A stretch of DNA of 13,636 nt, taken from Bacillota bacterium. Its GTDB lineage: Bacteria; Bacillota; Clostridia; Lachnospirales; Lachnospiraceae. Shown piece by piece: positions 1 to 6,272 of this stretch. The stretch covers positions 1-13,636 of the forward strand of contig JAEZLY010000053.1 in assembly GCA_023414985.1 (NCBI GenBank). The letters are read 5' to 3'. Made by a program: the position numbers and the translations under genes. The notes below the pieces were generated by a model. It made no database searches, was not told where the DNA came from, and saw only the letters and a program-made list of their open reading frames with translations. Position 1 is the first letter of the stretch. The number at the start of each line of letters is the position of its first letter.

Positions 1-900
1 ATGTATCGGATCATTATGATTTCTTTTTATGTAAATTGCTTCAGGAACATAGGAACACGTTCTAACAAGCTGTAATGCCTGAACTACGAAGGTTGAATCC
101 GAGAAAAAGATATAATTTTCATTAAAACGAATATCATTCTCGTTTAGGAAGCTTCTTCGAAACAGAATACCAAGTACCGATACATTACGAAGTCCTTTTC
201 TGGTAACAAAAAGCGTATGATATGCTTCCGCAATCTTTGCCAGGGATTCTTCATCCACCTCACTGACAGCAGCCAGCCTCTGCTGGACCTTCAATATCTT
301 TCTCTGCCTGCGGGTCAGCTTTACCGGGGTATCGCTCTCTTCCTCCTGGTTTATCGGAACTTCTTGATCGGTCATCTCCTGATCGGACTGTTCCTGATCA
401 TTTGGATCCTGATCATCTGTCTCTTCTTCCTGTTCCGCTGCCTCTGCTATGGAAGCAAGATATACCTTCCTGCTGAACCAGGTCGAAGCCTTTTTGCCAT
501 ATGTGAAATCTGCGATCTGTTCCTCTGCCTCTTTTAATAAAAGCTGCAGCGTTCCGTTCAATATGTAATCATCACTGTCTAAAAAATATACATATTCGCC
601 GGTTGCAGCCTCCAAACCCTTGTTTCTGGCACTTGCCACTCCGCTGAAGCCCTTGAACTGCTCCTCGATTTTCTGCTTCCCGAACTTTCGGTTAGCCAGC
701 TGTGTCTCGCTCAATTCTATTACATTCAGATTCAAATCCTGATATGTATTAACAAGCCCGGTAACATCCTCTTTCACATGATCCAGTACGAGGATAGTCT
801 CAAAATTGGTAAGTCCCTGATCCCGGATACTTTCCAAACAATCCTCAAGAAAATGTATTCCCTTATGAAAAGGAACTATTATACTCAGCTTCACGTTCAC
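1..900 (-). CDS. Family 2 glycosyltransferase with acidic repeat linker (3' end cut by window edge)
   Basis: The frame is open for 300 codons from GTG at 900 to the window edge, so the C-terminus is missing. The start reads VNVKLSIIVPFHKG, the typical GT-A N-terminus, and ASARNKGLEAATGEYVYFLDSDD (residues about 89-111, shown here only as its known motif region) contains the DSDD metal/nucleotide-sugar site at 108-111. GTG 900 is preferred: an in-frame stop lies at 913-915 and GAAAGG (907-912) sits six bases ahead. GTG 894 is the alternative. Residues 155-190 are a Gln/Asp/Glu-rich insert with four xxDQE pentapeptides, followed by a basic stretch KLTRRQRK; this is unusual inside a GT2 enzyme. 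The gene starts 28 bp after the acyltransferase stop, so the two probably share an operon. The role is sugar transfer to a cell-surface glycan at the inner face of the membrane; donor and acceptor are unknown. Confidence 0.88.
   Translation of the reverse strand, partial: MNVKLSIIVPFHKGIHFLEDCLESIRDQGLTNFETILVLDHVKEDVTGLVNTYQDLNLNVIELSETQLANRKFGKQKIEEQFKGFSGVASARNKGLEAATGEYVYFLDSDDYILNGTLQLLLKEAEEQIADFTYGKKASTWFSRKVYLASIAEAAEQEEETDDQDPNDQEQSDQEMTDQEVPINQEEESDTPVKLTRRQRKILKVQQRLAAVSEVDEESLAKIAEAYHTLFVTRKGLRNVSVLGILFRRSFLNENDIRFNENYIFFSDSTFVVQALQLVRTCSYVPEAIYIKRNHNDPIH
361..420. repeat. Four degenerate 15-bp tandem repeats inside the glycosyltransferase
   Basis: Four units of exactly 15 bp run head to tail (361-375, 376-390, 391-405, 406-420), each carrying CTTGATC or CCTGATC at the same phase. 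On the coding strand they encode TDDQD, PNDQE, QSDQE and MTDQE. Being a multiple of three, gain or loss of a unit would change linker length without shifting the frame. Confidence 0.85.
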
Positions 901-928
901 ACCTTGCCTTTCTCAGTTCAAGTATATT

Positions 929-1945
929 TTAATAATCCTTTAATACCAATCCGGAGAGCTTGTCCATCACAGTATCGTAAGCCTGCTTAACAACACTTCT
1001 CGTAAACAGGAATACAATTGCAGCCGTCATGATAACCGAATAAACAAGATAAAGATACGGTTGATTTTTGAACAACTCAAGTTTTTCCAATAACGGTATC
1101 ATAAACAGATGAAGAATATATACGGTCATCGTACTTCTGCCCACGTAGGATAAAAAGGTCTTTTTCGATGTAACCAGATTAATCAGCGCAATCATCATAA
1201 TCAGCGCAATCACATAAATGAGGATACGCAGCAGCATGGTCTCGATTCTGCTGTCCTCGGGATAGGGGGACCGGAGATATAGAACTTCCGTATCAATCAG
1301 CTTCCTATAGGAAGCATACACTGAAATCCCTGCAACAGCAAGAAGGATAATGCAGGATAATATCTTCGGAAGCTGTCGGATTTTTGCTATATGCCGCTTC
1401 CGGCAGTAATTTCCCAGCACAAAAAATGGCAGGAAACAGACCACCCTTGCCAGGGCCATATATTCATCGAATTCCCCGCTAAAACCGGTAAGAATAGCCG
1501 CTGCAAAGCTGAACATCAATAAGTGGCGTATCTTCAAAATATCCTTTAAAAAGAATTTCCAAAAAAACAATGCCAGCAGATACCATAAGCCCCAGCTTGG
1601 CCTAAACACCTGAAAATGATAAAAGTCTTCCTTGAGTACCAGTATTTTATAGGCATAGTTAATTCCATTCAGAAGCAAATAGGGAATAAAGATTGTTACA
1701 AAGGCATTGCTTCTGATTTTCTCAAGGTTTTTGGAAAAGTATCCTGACACAAAAGTCATCGCAGGCATATGAAACATATATATAAATATATAAATACTTT
1801 TGATCACTTCATTTTCGCTTCTCATCGAAGTCAGGAGGTGTCCCCAAACTACTAATATAATTAAAATTGCCCGAAGATTATCCATCAGATAATCCCTGGG
1901 TTTCTCTTTTGCAATCGCAGAACTGATTGCTATTTCCTGTTCCAT
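929..1945 (-). CDS. Membrane acyltransferase, NolL/OafA-like (acyltransferase family 3)
   Basis: This is a 338-residue polytopic protein with about ten hydrophobic segments. The N-terminal motif DNLRAILIILVVWGH (residues 22-36) holds the conserved His36 of acyltransferase family 3. FHMPAMTFVSGYFSK (58-72) and SWGLWYLLALFFWK (117-130) match the fucose-4-O-acetylase (NolL) branch best. Such proteins move acyl groups, usually acetyl from acetyl-CoA, onto sugars of surface glycans. The start at ATG 1945 is backed by AAGGAG about 11 bases upstream. It is followed 28 bp later by the glycosyltransferase, so it probably decorates the glycan that enzyme helps build (inference). The sugar substrate cannot be read from the sequence. 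Confidence 0.87.
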   Translation of the reverse strand: MEQEIAISSAIAKEKPRDYLMDNLRAILIILVVWGHLLTSMRSENEVIKSIYIFIYMFHMPAMTFVSGYFSKNLEKIRSNAFVTIFIPYLLLNGINYAYKILVLKEDFYHFQVFRPSWGLWYLLALFFWKFFLKDILKIRHLLMFSFAAAILTGFSGEFDEYMALARVVCFLPFFVLGNYCRKRHIAKIRQLPKILSCIILLAVAGISVYASYRKLIDTEVLYLRSPYPEDSRIETMLLRILIYVIALIMMIALINLVTSKKTFLSYVGRSTMTVYILHLFMIPLLEKLELFKNQPYLYLVYSVIMTAAIVFLFTRSVVKQAYDTVMDKLSGLVLKDY

Positions 1946-1986
1946 TACTACTTTTACTCCTTATGTATATCCTAACAGACAAACTG

Positions 1987-2015
1987 ATTCTAACAAAGAA
2001 TACTTTATGATGCAA
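1987..2015 (-). promoter_or_regulatory. Sigma-A-type promoter for the acyltransferase-glycosyltransferase operon
   Basis: On the minus strand, TTGCAT (2010-2015) is separated by 17 bases from TAGAAT (1987-1992), about 40 bp ahead of the acyltransferase ATG. This is the best-spaced candidate. A second one (TTGCAT, 16 bases, TACAAT) lies further upstream, close to the permease start. Confidence 0.5.
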
Positions 2016-2032
2016 TAAATTTATTCTTACGA

Positions 2033-2061
2033 TTGCCTTAAGGGTATTTTTGATGTAGAAT
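2033..2061 (+). promoter_or_regulatory. Candidate promoter for the SLC13-type permease
   Basis: TTGCCT (2033-2038) and TAGAAT (2056-2061) are 17 bases apart, about 75 bp ahead of the permease ATG. An alternative is TTGCAT (2061-2066) with TATGTA (2085-2090) at 18 bases. Together with the minus-strand promoter, this makes 1946-2135 a divergent promoter region. Confidence 0.4.
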
Positions 2062-2135
2062 TGCATCGTATTCCCATACAACCTTATGTATTGTAGCACT
2101 TTATCAAGAAAATGCAAGAATAAAGGAAAAATCTT

Positions 2136-3260
2136 ATGATAAAAATCACAAATTCAATCAAACAGTTCATAAAGAAAGAAACCGTGCTATTCCTATCCGG
2201 CCTCCTGGCAATCCTAACCATGGTACTGGTGCCGCCATCCCAGGATTATATCACATACATCGATTTTAGAGTACTGGGACTCCTCTTCTGCCTCATGGCA
2301 GTAGTGGCTGGCTTTGACGAAACCGGTATCTTTGTATTATTATCAGAAAAACTCCTGATGAGAGTGGCAAATACCCGCTCCATCAGCTTCGTATTGGTAA
2401 TGCTCTGTTTTCTGTCCTCCATGTGGATTACCAATGATGTTGCTTTAATTACCTTCGTTCCCTTTGCAATCTTGATTCTTACCATGGCAGATCAGCGGAA
2501 GTATTTGATCAGGATCATAGTCCTTCAGACCATTGCCGCCAATCTCGGCAGTATGCTGACCCCGGTTGGAAACCCTCAGAATCTTTATCTCTATTCCTAC
2601 TATAATGTCCCTGCAGGCGAATTTCTTGGAATCACATTTCCCTTTGTAATCCTGTCGGGTCTGCTGTTATGGATCTGTATTTGCTTCCTTCCCAAAGAGC
2701 ATATCAGCTTTACCCTGCAAAATGATAAAAAGGCAAACCGGAACCGGCCCCGCTATATCCTTCTTTACGGTGCCCTATTTCTGGTCTGCCTTGCCTGTGT
2801 ACTTCGCCTTCTGGATTATCGTGTCACACTCTTTCTTGTCTTCTTTAGTATCTTGCTGCTTGACCGGAAAGTCTTGCGGAAGGTTGATTATTTCCTTCTG
2901 CTGACCTTCGTCTGCTTTTTCATCTTCGTGGGAAATCTCGGAAGTATTCCTGTCGTACGGGATACGCTTGCCTCTATGCTGAAGAGTCGTGAGCTGCTCT
3001 TATCCGTTCTGGCCAGCCAGTTGATCAGCAATGTTCCTGCTGCTGTTCTATTATCAGCCTTCACAGGGGAGTACAAAGCACTGATCCTGGGGACTGATAT
3101 CGGAGGCCTTGGGACGCTTGTGGCATCCCTGGCCAGCCTGATCAGTTATAAATTTTACTGCCGGGCTGCGGAAGAAGGCAAGAGCCGTTACCTAAAGGTC
3201 TTCACGCTATATAACCTGATTTTCCTGATTATTTTATGTCTATTCTATCTGATGATCTAG
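2136..3260 (+). CDS. SLC13/ArsB-NhaD-type (ion transporter superfamily) permease
   Basis: This 374-residue, strongly hydrophobic protein has the two-fold pseudo-repeat typical of the ion transporter superfamily. The first half carries WITNDVALITF (97-107) and NLGSMLTPVGNPQNLY (136-151). The second half carries the matching SNVPAAVLL (298-306) and DIGGLGTLVASLASL (321-335). These re-entrant motifs line the substrate site in SLC13 and ArsB relatives. It is slightly short for the family but looks complete. AAAGGA lies nine bases before the ATG. The substrate may be a dicarboxylate, sulfate, another anion or sodium; the sequence does not decide. It is the only plus-strand gene here, divergent from the acyltransferase and convergent with the lipoprotein gene. 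Confidence 0.85.
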   Translation: MIKITNSIKQFIKKETVLFLSGLLAILTMVLVPPSQDYITYIDFRVLGLLFCLMAVVAGFDETGIFVLLSEKLLMRVANTRSISFVLVMLCFLSSMWITNDVALITFVPFAILILTMADQRKYLIRIIVLQTIAANLGSMLTPVGNPQNLYLYSYYNVPAGEFLGITFPFVILSGLLLWICICFLPKEHISFTLQNDKKANRNRPRYILLYGALFLVCLACVLRLLDYRVTLFLVFFSILLLDRKVLRKVDYFLLLTFVCFFIFVGNLGSIPVVRDTLASMLKSRELLLSVLASQLISNVPAAVLLSAFTGEYKALILGTDIGGLGTLVASLASLISYKFYCRAAEEGKSRYLKVFTLYNLIFLIILCLFYLMI

Positions 3261-3262
3261 CC

Positions 3263-4075
3263 TCAGCTGATCCAGCTGCTTTCCTTCGTGATCTTCCACT
3301 CACTGTTCATCAGCGTGGCCGTTACGGTATCGGAACCTACCGCCCCGAGTCCGCTTCTCCACTTGCTTATGGAGCATGTTATTGTATTCTCCGTTTCGTC
3401 GTATTTCATATTCGATAACTTAATCAGAATCCCTTTCGGGAAATAAAGATTATCTTTTTCTATCAAGCCCTGTTCCACAAGATCATCATAGGTTGCTTCC
3501 TTGACCTCAAACCCATAGTTATTCTTCACTTTTTCGAAGATCATCGCTTTCCGTGTCTGATCGGCCTCAATCCATTCCGTGGTATCCAACGCAATCATCT
3601 CAATATCCGAATTCAGTCCTTCATCCTCTTGATAGATATTATCAATCAGAGCTAAATAACCGTCGGTAAGATCATCATGCCCGGTAATCTCAATTTTAGT
3701 AGCCGTAATCTGTGCCGGATAGGATTCTGCTATGGCTCCGTTATAACTGATCAAAAGGATATCCCCAAACTTTATCTGCGCTGTGGTAGTTTCATTACCA
3801 TCCTTACCGACCAGCTTCGCCGCCGAGTAATTCACTGTCATACGATCAGAAGAACGAAATTCATTGCTGTCCTCATCCGGAATAACCAAGAGGCCACTCT
3901 CCATCTCCAGGACCTCTGCACGGAAGGTAACTTCCTGCGATGTCTCCCCGCTTCCGGGTACCTCTTGATTCTTCATCGGTTCACTGCTTACGGCAGGTTT
4001 CTCATTAGAACTGCATCCAATCACAACGATGGCTATCAATAGGATCAGCCTGATCATGCCCCATCTTTTATTCAT
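3263..4075 (-). CDS. Secreted lipoprotein with DUF3221-like domain
   Basis: I place the start at ATG 4075: GAGG lies six bases ahead and it gives a normal signal peptide, MNKRWGMIRLILLIAIVVIGC, with lipobox VIGC and lipidated Cys21. An in-frame ATG at 4087 has a weaker site. Residues about 45-125 resemble DUF3221 (YobA-like, predicted OB-fold); the closing stretch NGAIAESYPAQITATKIEI is characteristic. The C-terminal half (about 130-270) resembles an extracellular domain seen in other clostridial lipoproteins and BlaR1-type proteins, judged from memory. Function is unknown. It lies 70 bp downstream of the LCP gene from this start, probably co-transcribed, which suggests an outer-membrane-face role near the cell wall. 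Its stop is two bases from the stop of the convergent permease. Confidence 0.72.
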   Translation of the reverse strand: MNKRWGMIRLILLIAIVVIGCSSNEKPAVSSEPMKNQEVPGSGETSQEVTFRAEVLEMESGLLVIPDEDSNEFRSSDRMTVNYSAAKLVGKDGNETTTAQIKFGDILLISYNGAIAESYPAQITATKIEITGHDDLTDGYLALIDNIYQEDEGLNSDIEMIALDTTEWIEADQTRKAMIFEKVKNNYGFEVKEATYDDLVEQGLIEKDNLYFPKGILIKLSNMKYDETENTITCSISKWRSGLGAVGSDTVTATLMNSEWKITKESSWIS

Positions 4076-4145
4076 ATTTAACCTCATTTCCGCTCAATGC
4101 TTTTCTTACTATGATATAGACGAGGAGAAAATGGAAGCGGTTCCC

Positions 4146-5342
4146 TTATTGTGCACCATAAATGAAATCATATATTTGTCTTCTGGTATCCTCCCAGCTT
4201 TTCGGTACGAGTACATCCTTCACATAACGGCCGGAGTAGGATTCATTCGTATAGCTGTTATCTGCGGGAATTCTCAGTGTCTGGATGTTACTTTTCTTTA
4301 AGTTCGCCGCCTGCTGCAGATACGCATTATATTCACTTCTTGTAATATCTGTCTTGATATCGATGTTGGAGAGAATGTTATTCATGATGATGCCCAACTG
4401 AATGATATTTTTTGATTTCATCTTCTCAAAAATCTTTTCCAATACTATTCTCTGTCTCTGGGTACGGCCGAAATCATCATGCTCCGTCTCCGTTGGTACC
4501 TTTCTGACTCTGCAATAACCAAGAACCTGGTTACCGTTCATATGTTGGGTTCCCGCTACCACATTACGATATGCCGGATTGGATATATAATTTGTAGAAT
4601 TCAGATAATTTGCTTCCTTCCGGGTCAGAGTAATATCTATCCCTCCAAGGTAGTCGATCACCTGCTCAAAGTCATTGAAATCAACCAGCGCATATCCATC
4701 AATCTTTATTCCGAAGTTTCTTTCTATCGTGTCATAGAGTTCATTGATTCCGCCCAACGCATAGGCTGAATTCAATTTAGCATTATTATGCCCTGGTATC
4801 TCTACATACAAATCTCTCATCAGCGAGGTAAGCTTAATGACATTATTCTGTGAATCCAACGAGGCTACGATCATTGTATCTGTATTTTCAGCACCGCCAA
4901 AGGTCTCCATTCCCAGGAGAAGAATATTTGAGATCTTATCTGCTTTGGGAATGTCATTCGTTGTTTTATCCGGTTTCGTCTGATCGGTGTTCTCCGTATT
5001 CGAGGTTTCCTGCTCAGGAGCAACATATTCAAGCTTATTATAGCTGTAATTACCGATCATTCTGATAATCAGGCTCTTACCGAGATCCGTTTTAATCAAA
5101 AACACAAATGCAAGCAGCAAAAGAGCCAGGGGAAGCACCACATACTTCAGTATTTTTCCCGGCCTTTTCTTTCCACTGTTACTCTGATCCGTTATCTGGC
5201 CTCCGGTATCTGACCCATCCTCTTCCCGATCCAGGGTATCGTTAACTTGTTCACTAAGGGATTTTCTGACGTCCTTCAATAATTCATTGGTTTGATAATC
5301 ATACGTGTCCTGCTCTGAGTTTTTATTGTCTTTATCCTTCAT
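4146..5342 (-). CDS. LytR-CpsA-Psr (LCP) family glycopolymer-peptidoglycan ligase
   Basis: This 398-residue protein has a charged cytoplasmic tail (1-63), one membrane helix (66-84), an extracytoplasmic Thr/Asn/Gln-rich linker (106-135) and an LCP domain from about 137. LCP signatures are NILLLG (139-144), ENTDTM (152-157, metal-binding Asp155), SLMRDLYVEIPG (173-184, Arg176/Asp177), KLNSAYALGG (189-198), VDFNDF (220-225), CRVRK (277-281) and DDFGRTQRQR (289-298), whose arginines bind polyprenyl pyrophosphate. The family transfers lipid-linked glycopolymers onto peptidoglycan. All key residues seem present. AAAGGG lies ten bases before ATG 5342. A weak promoter (TTGAAT, 18 bases, TAAATT) can be drawn in the upstream gap. 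Placement beside glycan genes fits the role; the polymer is unknown. Confidence 0.93.
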   Translation of the reverse strand: MKDKDNKNSEQDTYDYQTNELLKDVRKSLSEQVNDTLDREEDGSDTGGQITDQSNSGKKRPGKILKYVVLPLALLLLAFVFLIKTDLGKSLIIRMIGNYSYNKLEYVAPEQETSNTENTDQTKPDKTTNDIPKADKISNILLLGMETFGGAENTDTMIVASLDSQNNVIKLTSLMRDLYVEIPGHNNAKLNSAYALGGINELYDTIERNFGIKIDGYALVDFNDFEQVIDYLGGIDITLTRKEANYLNSTNYISNPAYRNVVAGTQHMNGNQVLGYCRVRKVPTETEHDDFGRTQRQRIVLEKIFEKMKSKNIIQLGIIMNNILSNIDIKTDITRSEYNAYLQQAANLKKSNIQTLRIPADNSYTNESYSGRYVKDVLVPKSWEDTRRQIYDFIYGAQ

Positions 5343-5550
5343 TTATCTATTCCCTTTCTAGGTTTGCGCAACTTTGTTACTCTATAGTTCAATAGACGAG
5401 ACTGCTCCACCAATGGGACCATAATTTATCCCAGTATTTTATGGAAATTCAACAGTAGACTGATTCAATATATATTCTTCCTTTTTCTGATATCAGGATA
5501 TACCTGTTTTTTAAAAATAAGGTAATACAATATATTCCAGAAGTCAAAAG

Positions 5551-5580
5551 AGTAAAAAAAGAATGTGCCTTGGCACATTC
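5551..5580 (-). terminator. Rho-independent terminator facing the LCP gene
   Basis: Minus-strand arms GAATGTGCC and GGCACATTC (5561-5569 and 5572-5580) are followed by seven T residues (5554-5560). It is the second minus-strand terminator in about 130 bp, although no gene lies between the two. It either insulates the LCP gene or ends a small RNA that covers the GC-rich island. Confidence 0.8.
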
Positions 5581-5581
5581 T

Positions 5582-5634
5582 CGCGCCGCCGCGTAGCCGC
5601 TTGCGGCTATCTTCCGATTAAGCGGCGTGCGCAT
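5582..5634. other. GC-rich nested-hairpin island
   Basis: Forty of the 60 bases at 5581-5640 are G or C, in an otherwise AT-rich gap. The outer arms GCGCCGCCGC (5583-5592) and GCGGCGTGCGC (5622-5632) pair with one bulged T. Inside is a perfect stem TAGCCGC-TT-GCGGCTA (5594-5609), followed by a 12-base unpaired stretch. With its flanking terminators it looks like a structured intergenic repeat or a short RNA. I have an impression of similar elements elsewhere in Lachnospiraceae genomes, but that is memory only. Confidence 0.55.
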
Positions 5635-5637
5635 CTT

Positions 5638-5653
5638 GCCCGGAGGGCTTTTT
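5638..5653 (+). terminator. Small plus-strand terminator-like hairpin
   Basis: GCCC-GGA-GGGC is followed by TTTTT. The stem is only four GC pairs. It forms the right end of the GC-rich island, so the island has T-tailed hairpins pointing outward on both strands. Confidence 0.45.
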
Positions 5654-5676
5654 AATTCATAGGACGCAATTTCTAT

Positions 5677-5731
5677 GAAATAAAATAGCGTATCCTCTCA
5701 TTGTCTGTCTTAGACAATGGGAGGATACGCT
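5677..5731 (-). terminator. Terminator of the two-component / small-protein locus
   Basis: A 20-bp inverted repeat (5687-5706 with 5712-5731, five-base loop) pairs fully except for one G-T wobble. On the minus strand it is followed by ATTTTATTTC. It begins 21 bp after the stop of the acidic microprotein gene. Confidence 0.85.
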
Positions 5732-5752
5732 GCTTTGACTCTCGATTCTATT

Positions 5753-5893
5753 TTAATCTACCCCCAGCAAAAATGAATGACGGACTTCAATCTCCTCTAT
5801 CATAAATTCATTTTCTGTGCCTCTGTCCGCTTCTGCGATTATTTCCCCTGCAATCGTTTCAAGAAACAAATCATTCTCTGAAAATTTCTCCAT
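5753..5893 (-). CDS. Acidic microprotein of unknown function
   Basis: From ATG 5893 the product is 46 residues, begins MEKFSENDLFLETIAGEII and is rich in Glu/Asp, with no signal peptide, cysteine or membrane segment. AGGAG lies eight bases before ATG 5893. An in-frame ATG at 5911 (GAAGGG five bases before) would add MVGVLR and give 52 residues. The frame also extends upstream to GTG 6004, overlapping the Cys4 gene, but that start has no clear site. It follows the Cys4 gene stop (5925) by only 13-31 bp and ends 21 bp before a strong terminator, which argues for a real last gene of an operon. I recognise no family. A regulator, an inhibitor, or the precursor of a signal peptide are all possible; none is shown. 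Confidence 0.6.
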   Translation of the reverse strand: MEKFSENDLFLETIAGEIIAEADRGTENEFMIEEIEVRHSFLLGVD

Positions 5894-5924
5894 CCTCAAC
5901 ACTCCTACCATAATCACCCTTCTT

Positions 5925-6149
5925 TCAGCTAAGCTTTTTTCCTTTTTGCATGTATTTACACCAGCCTGTCTCCCTGGGTTTTCCGCTTTCAATGCCAAAG
6001 TCACCGTATATACAGGTCCAGCATTCCTTCCTCTGCAAAATAGTATCCGGATGTTTCTCGTAATACCTGCAGTAATCGGTGGATGCTACGGATACTTCAT
6101 ACTGACTGCCCTCAACTTCCGCGGTGCGATCAATGCTTAAAAATGCCAA
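5925..6149 (-). CDS. Small four-cysteine (probably metal-binding) protein
   Basis: The product has 74 residues. It starts at TTG 6149, supported by a perfect AGGAGG with a seven-base spacer. Cys27, Cys43, Cys46 and Cys64 are spaced C-x15-C-x2-C-x17-C, the middle pair being CWTC. This pattern suggests a small zinc or iron site. There is no signal peptide or membrane segment. The C-terminal tail is basic (KYMQKGKKLS). I do not recognise a named family. It is preceded by its own promoter with direct repeats and lies right after a LytTR regulator gene, so it is probably an output of that system. An early role as DNA- or RNA-binding accessory protein is possible but unsupported. Confidence 0.72.
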   Translation of the reverse strand: MAFLSIDRTAEVEGSQYEVSVASTDYCRYYEKHPDTILQRKECWTCIYGDFGIESGKPRETGWCKYMQKGKKLS

Positions 6150-6155
6150 GCGTAA

Positions 6156-6161
6156 ACCTCC
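6156..6161 (-). promoter_or_regulatory. Ribosome binding site deciding the TTG start at 6149
   Basis: The minus strand reads AGGAGG, then seven bases (TTTACGC or its one-base shift), then TTG. No ATG or GTG nearby has a comparable site, so the TTG start is well supported. Confidence 0.75.
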
Positions 6162-6206
6162 TATTCCACTTTCAGAACCGCAATAATATCATGATTAGTT
6201 AATGCA

Positions 6207-6234
6207 ATCATATACTATCCGGCGTAAAATACAA
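6207..6234 (-). promoter_or_regulatory. Promoter of the small-protein genes
   Basis: TTGTAT (6229-6234) and TATGAT (6207-6212) are 16 bases apart, leaving a leader of roughly 50 bases before the TTG start. The -35 box is imperfect and the spacing slightly short, as often seen at activator-dependent promoters. Direct repeats sit directly upstream. Confidence 0.6.
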
Positions 6235-6239
6235 GGTGC

Positions 6240-6270
6240 TTGGCACGATTGATCATATTTTGGCATAATC
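6240..6270. promoter_or_regulatory. Direct-repeat operator, probable LytTR regulator site
   Basis: Two 11-base copies, TTGGCACGATT (6240-6250) and TTGGCATAATC (6260-6270), match at 8 of 11 positions and start exactly 20 bp apart. On the minus strand they end five bases before the -35 box. LytTR-domain regulators such as AgrA and ComE bind paired direct repeats about two helical turns apart just upstream of a weak -35. The regulator gene ends three bases away. The core is not the classic LytTR consensus, so binding is inferred from geometry. Confidence 0.5.
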
Positions 6271-6272
6271 GG

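Larger units (their letters stand above)
5343..5752. other. 410-bp gap without a convincing gene
   Basis: The AT-rich part 5343-5550 is the LCP upstream region. 5551-5653 is a GC-rich hairpin island with terminator-like ends. 5656-5679 is an inverted repeat (TTCATAG / CTATGAA, ten-base loop). 5687-5731 is a strong terminator. The only open frame of note (5449-5634, minus) runs through the hairpins and is not credible as a protein. Confidence 0.7.

Noticed and set aside
217..537. Hydrophobic plus-strand frame of 106 codons opposite the glycosyltransferase
   Set aside because: It is antisense to the acidic repeat region; the Leu/Ile-rich look is the complement of the Asp/Gln codons.
1878..2117. 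A 79-codon minus-strand frame overlapping the acyltransferase start
   Set aside because: It overlaps the real start and the divergent promoters, and has no recognisable sequence.
5449..5634. A 61-codon minus-strand open frame in the gap
   Set aside because: It runs through the GC-rich hairpins and the T-tailed terminator, so its coding appearance is an effect of the structure; no credible ribosome binding site.
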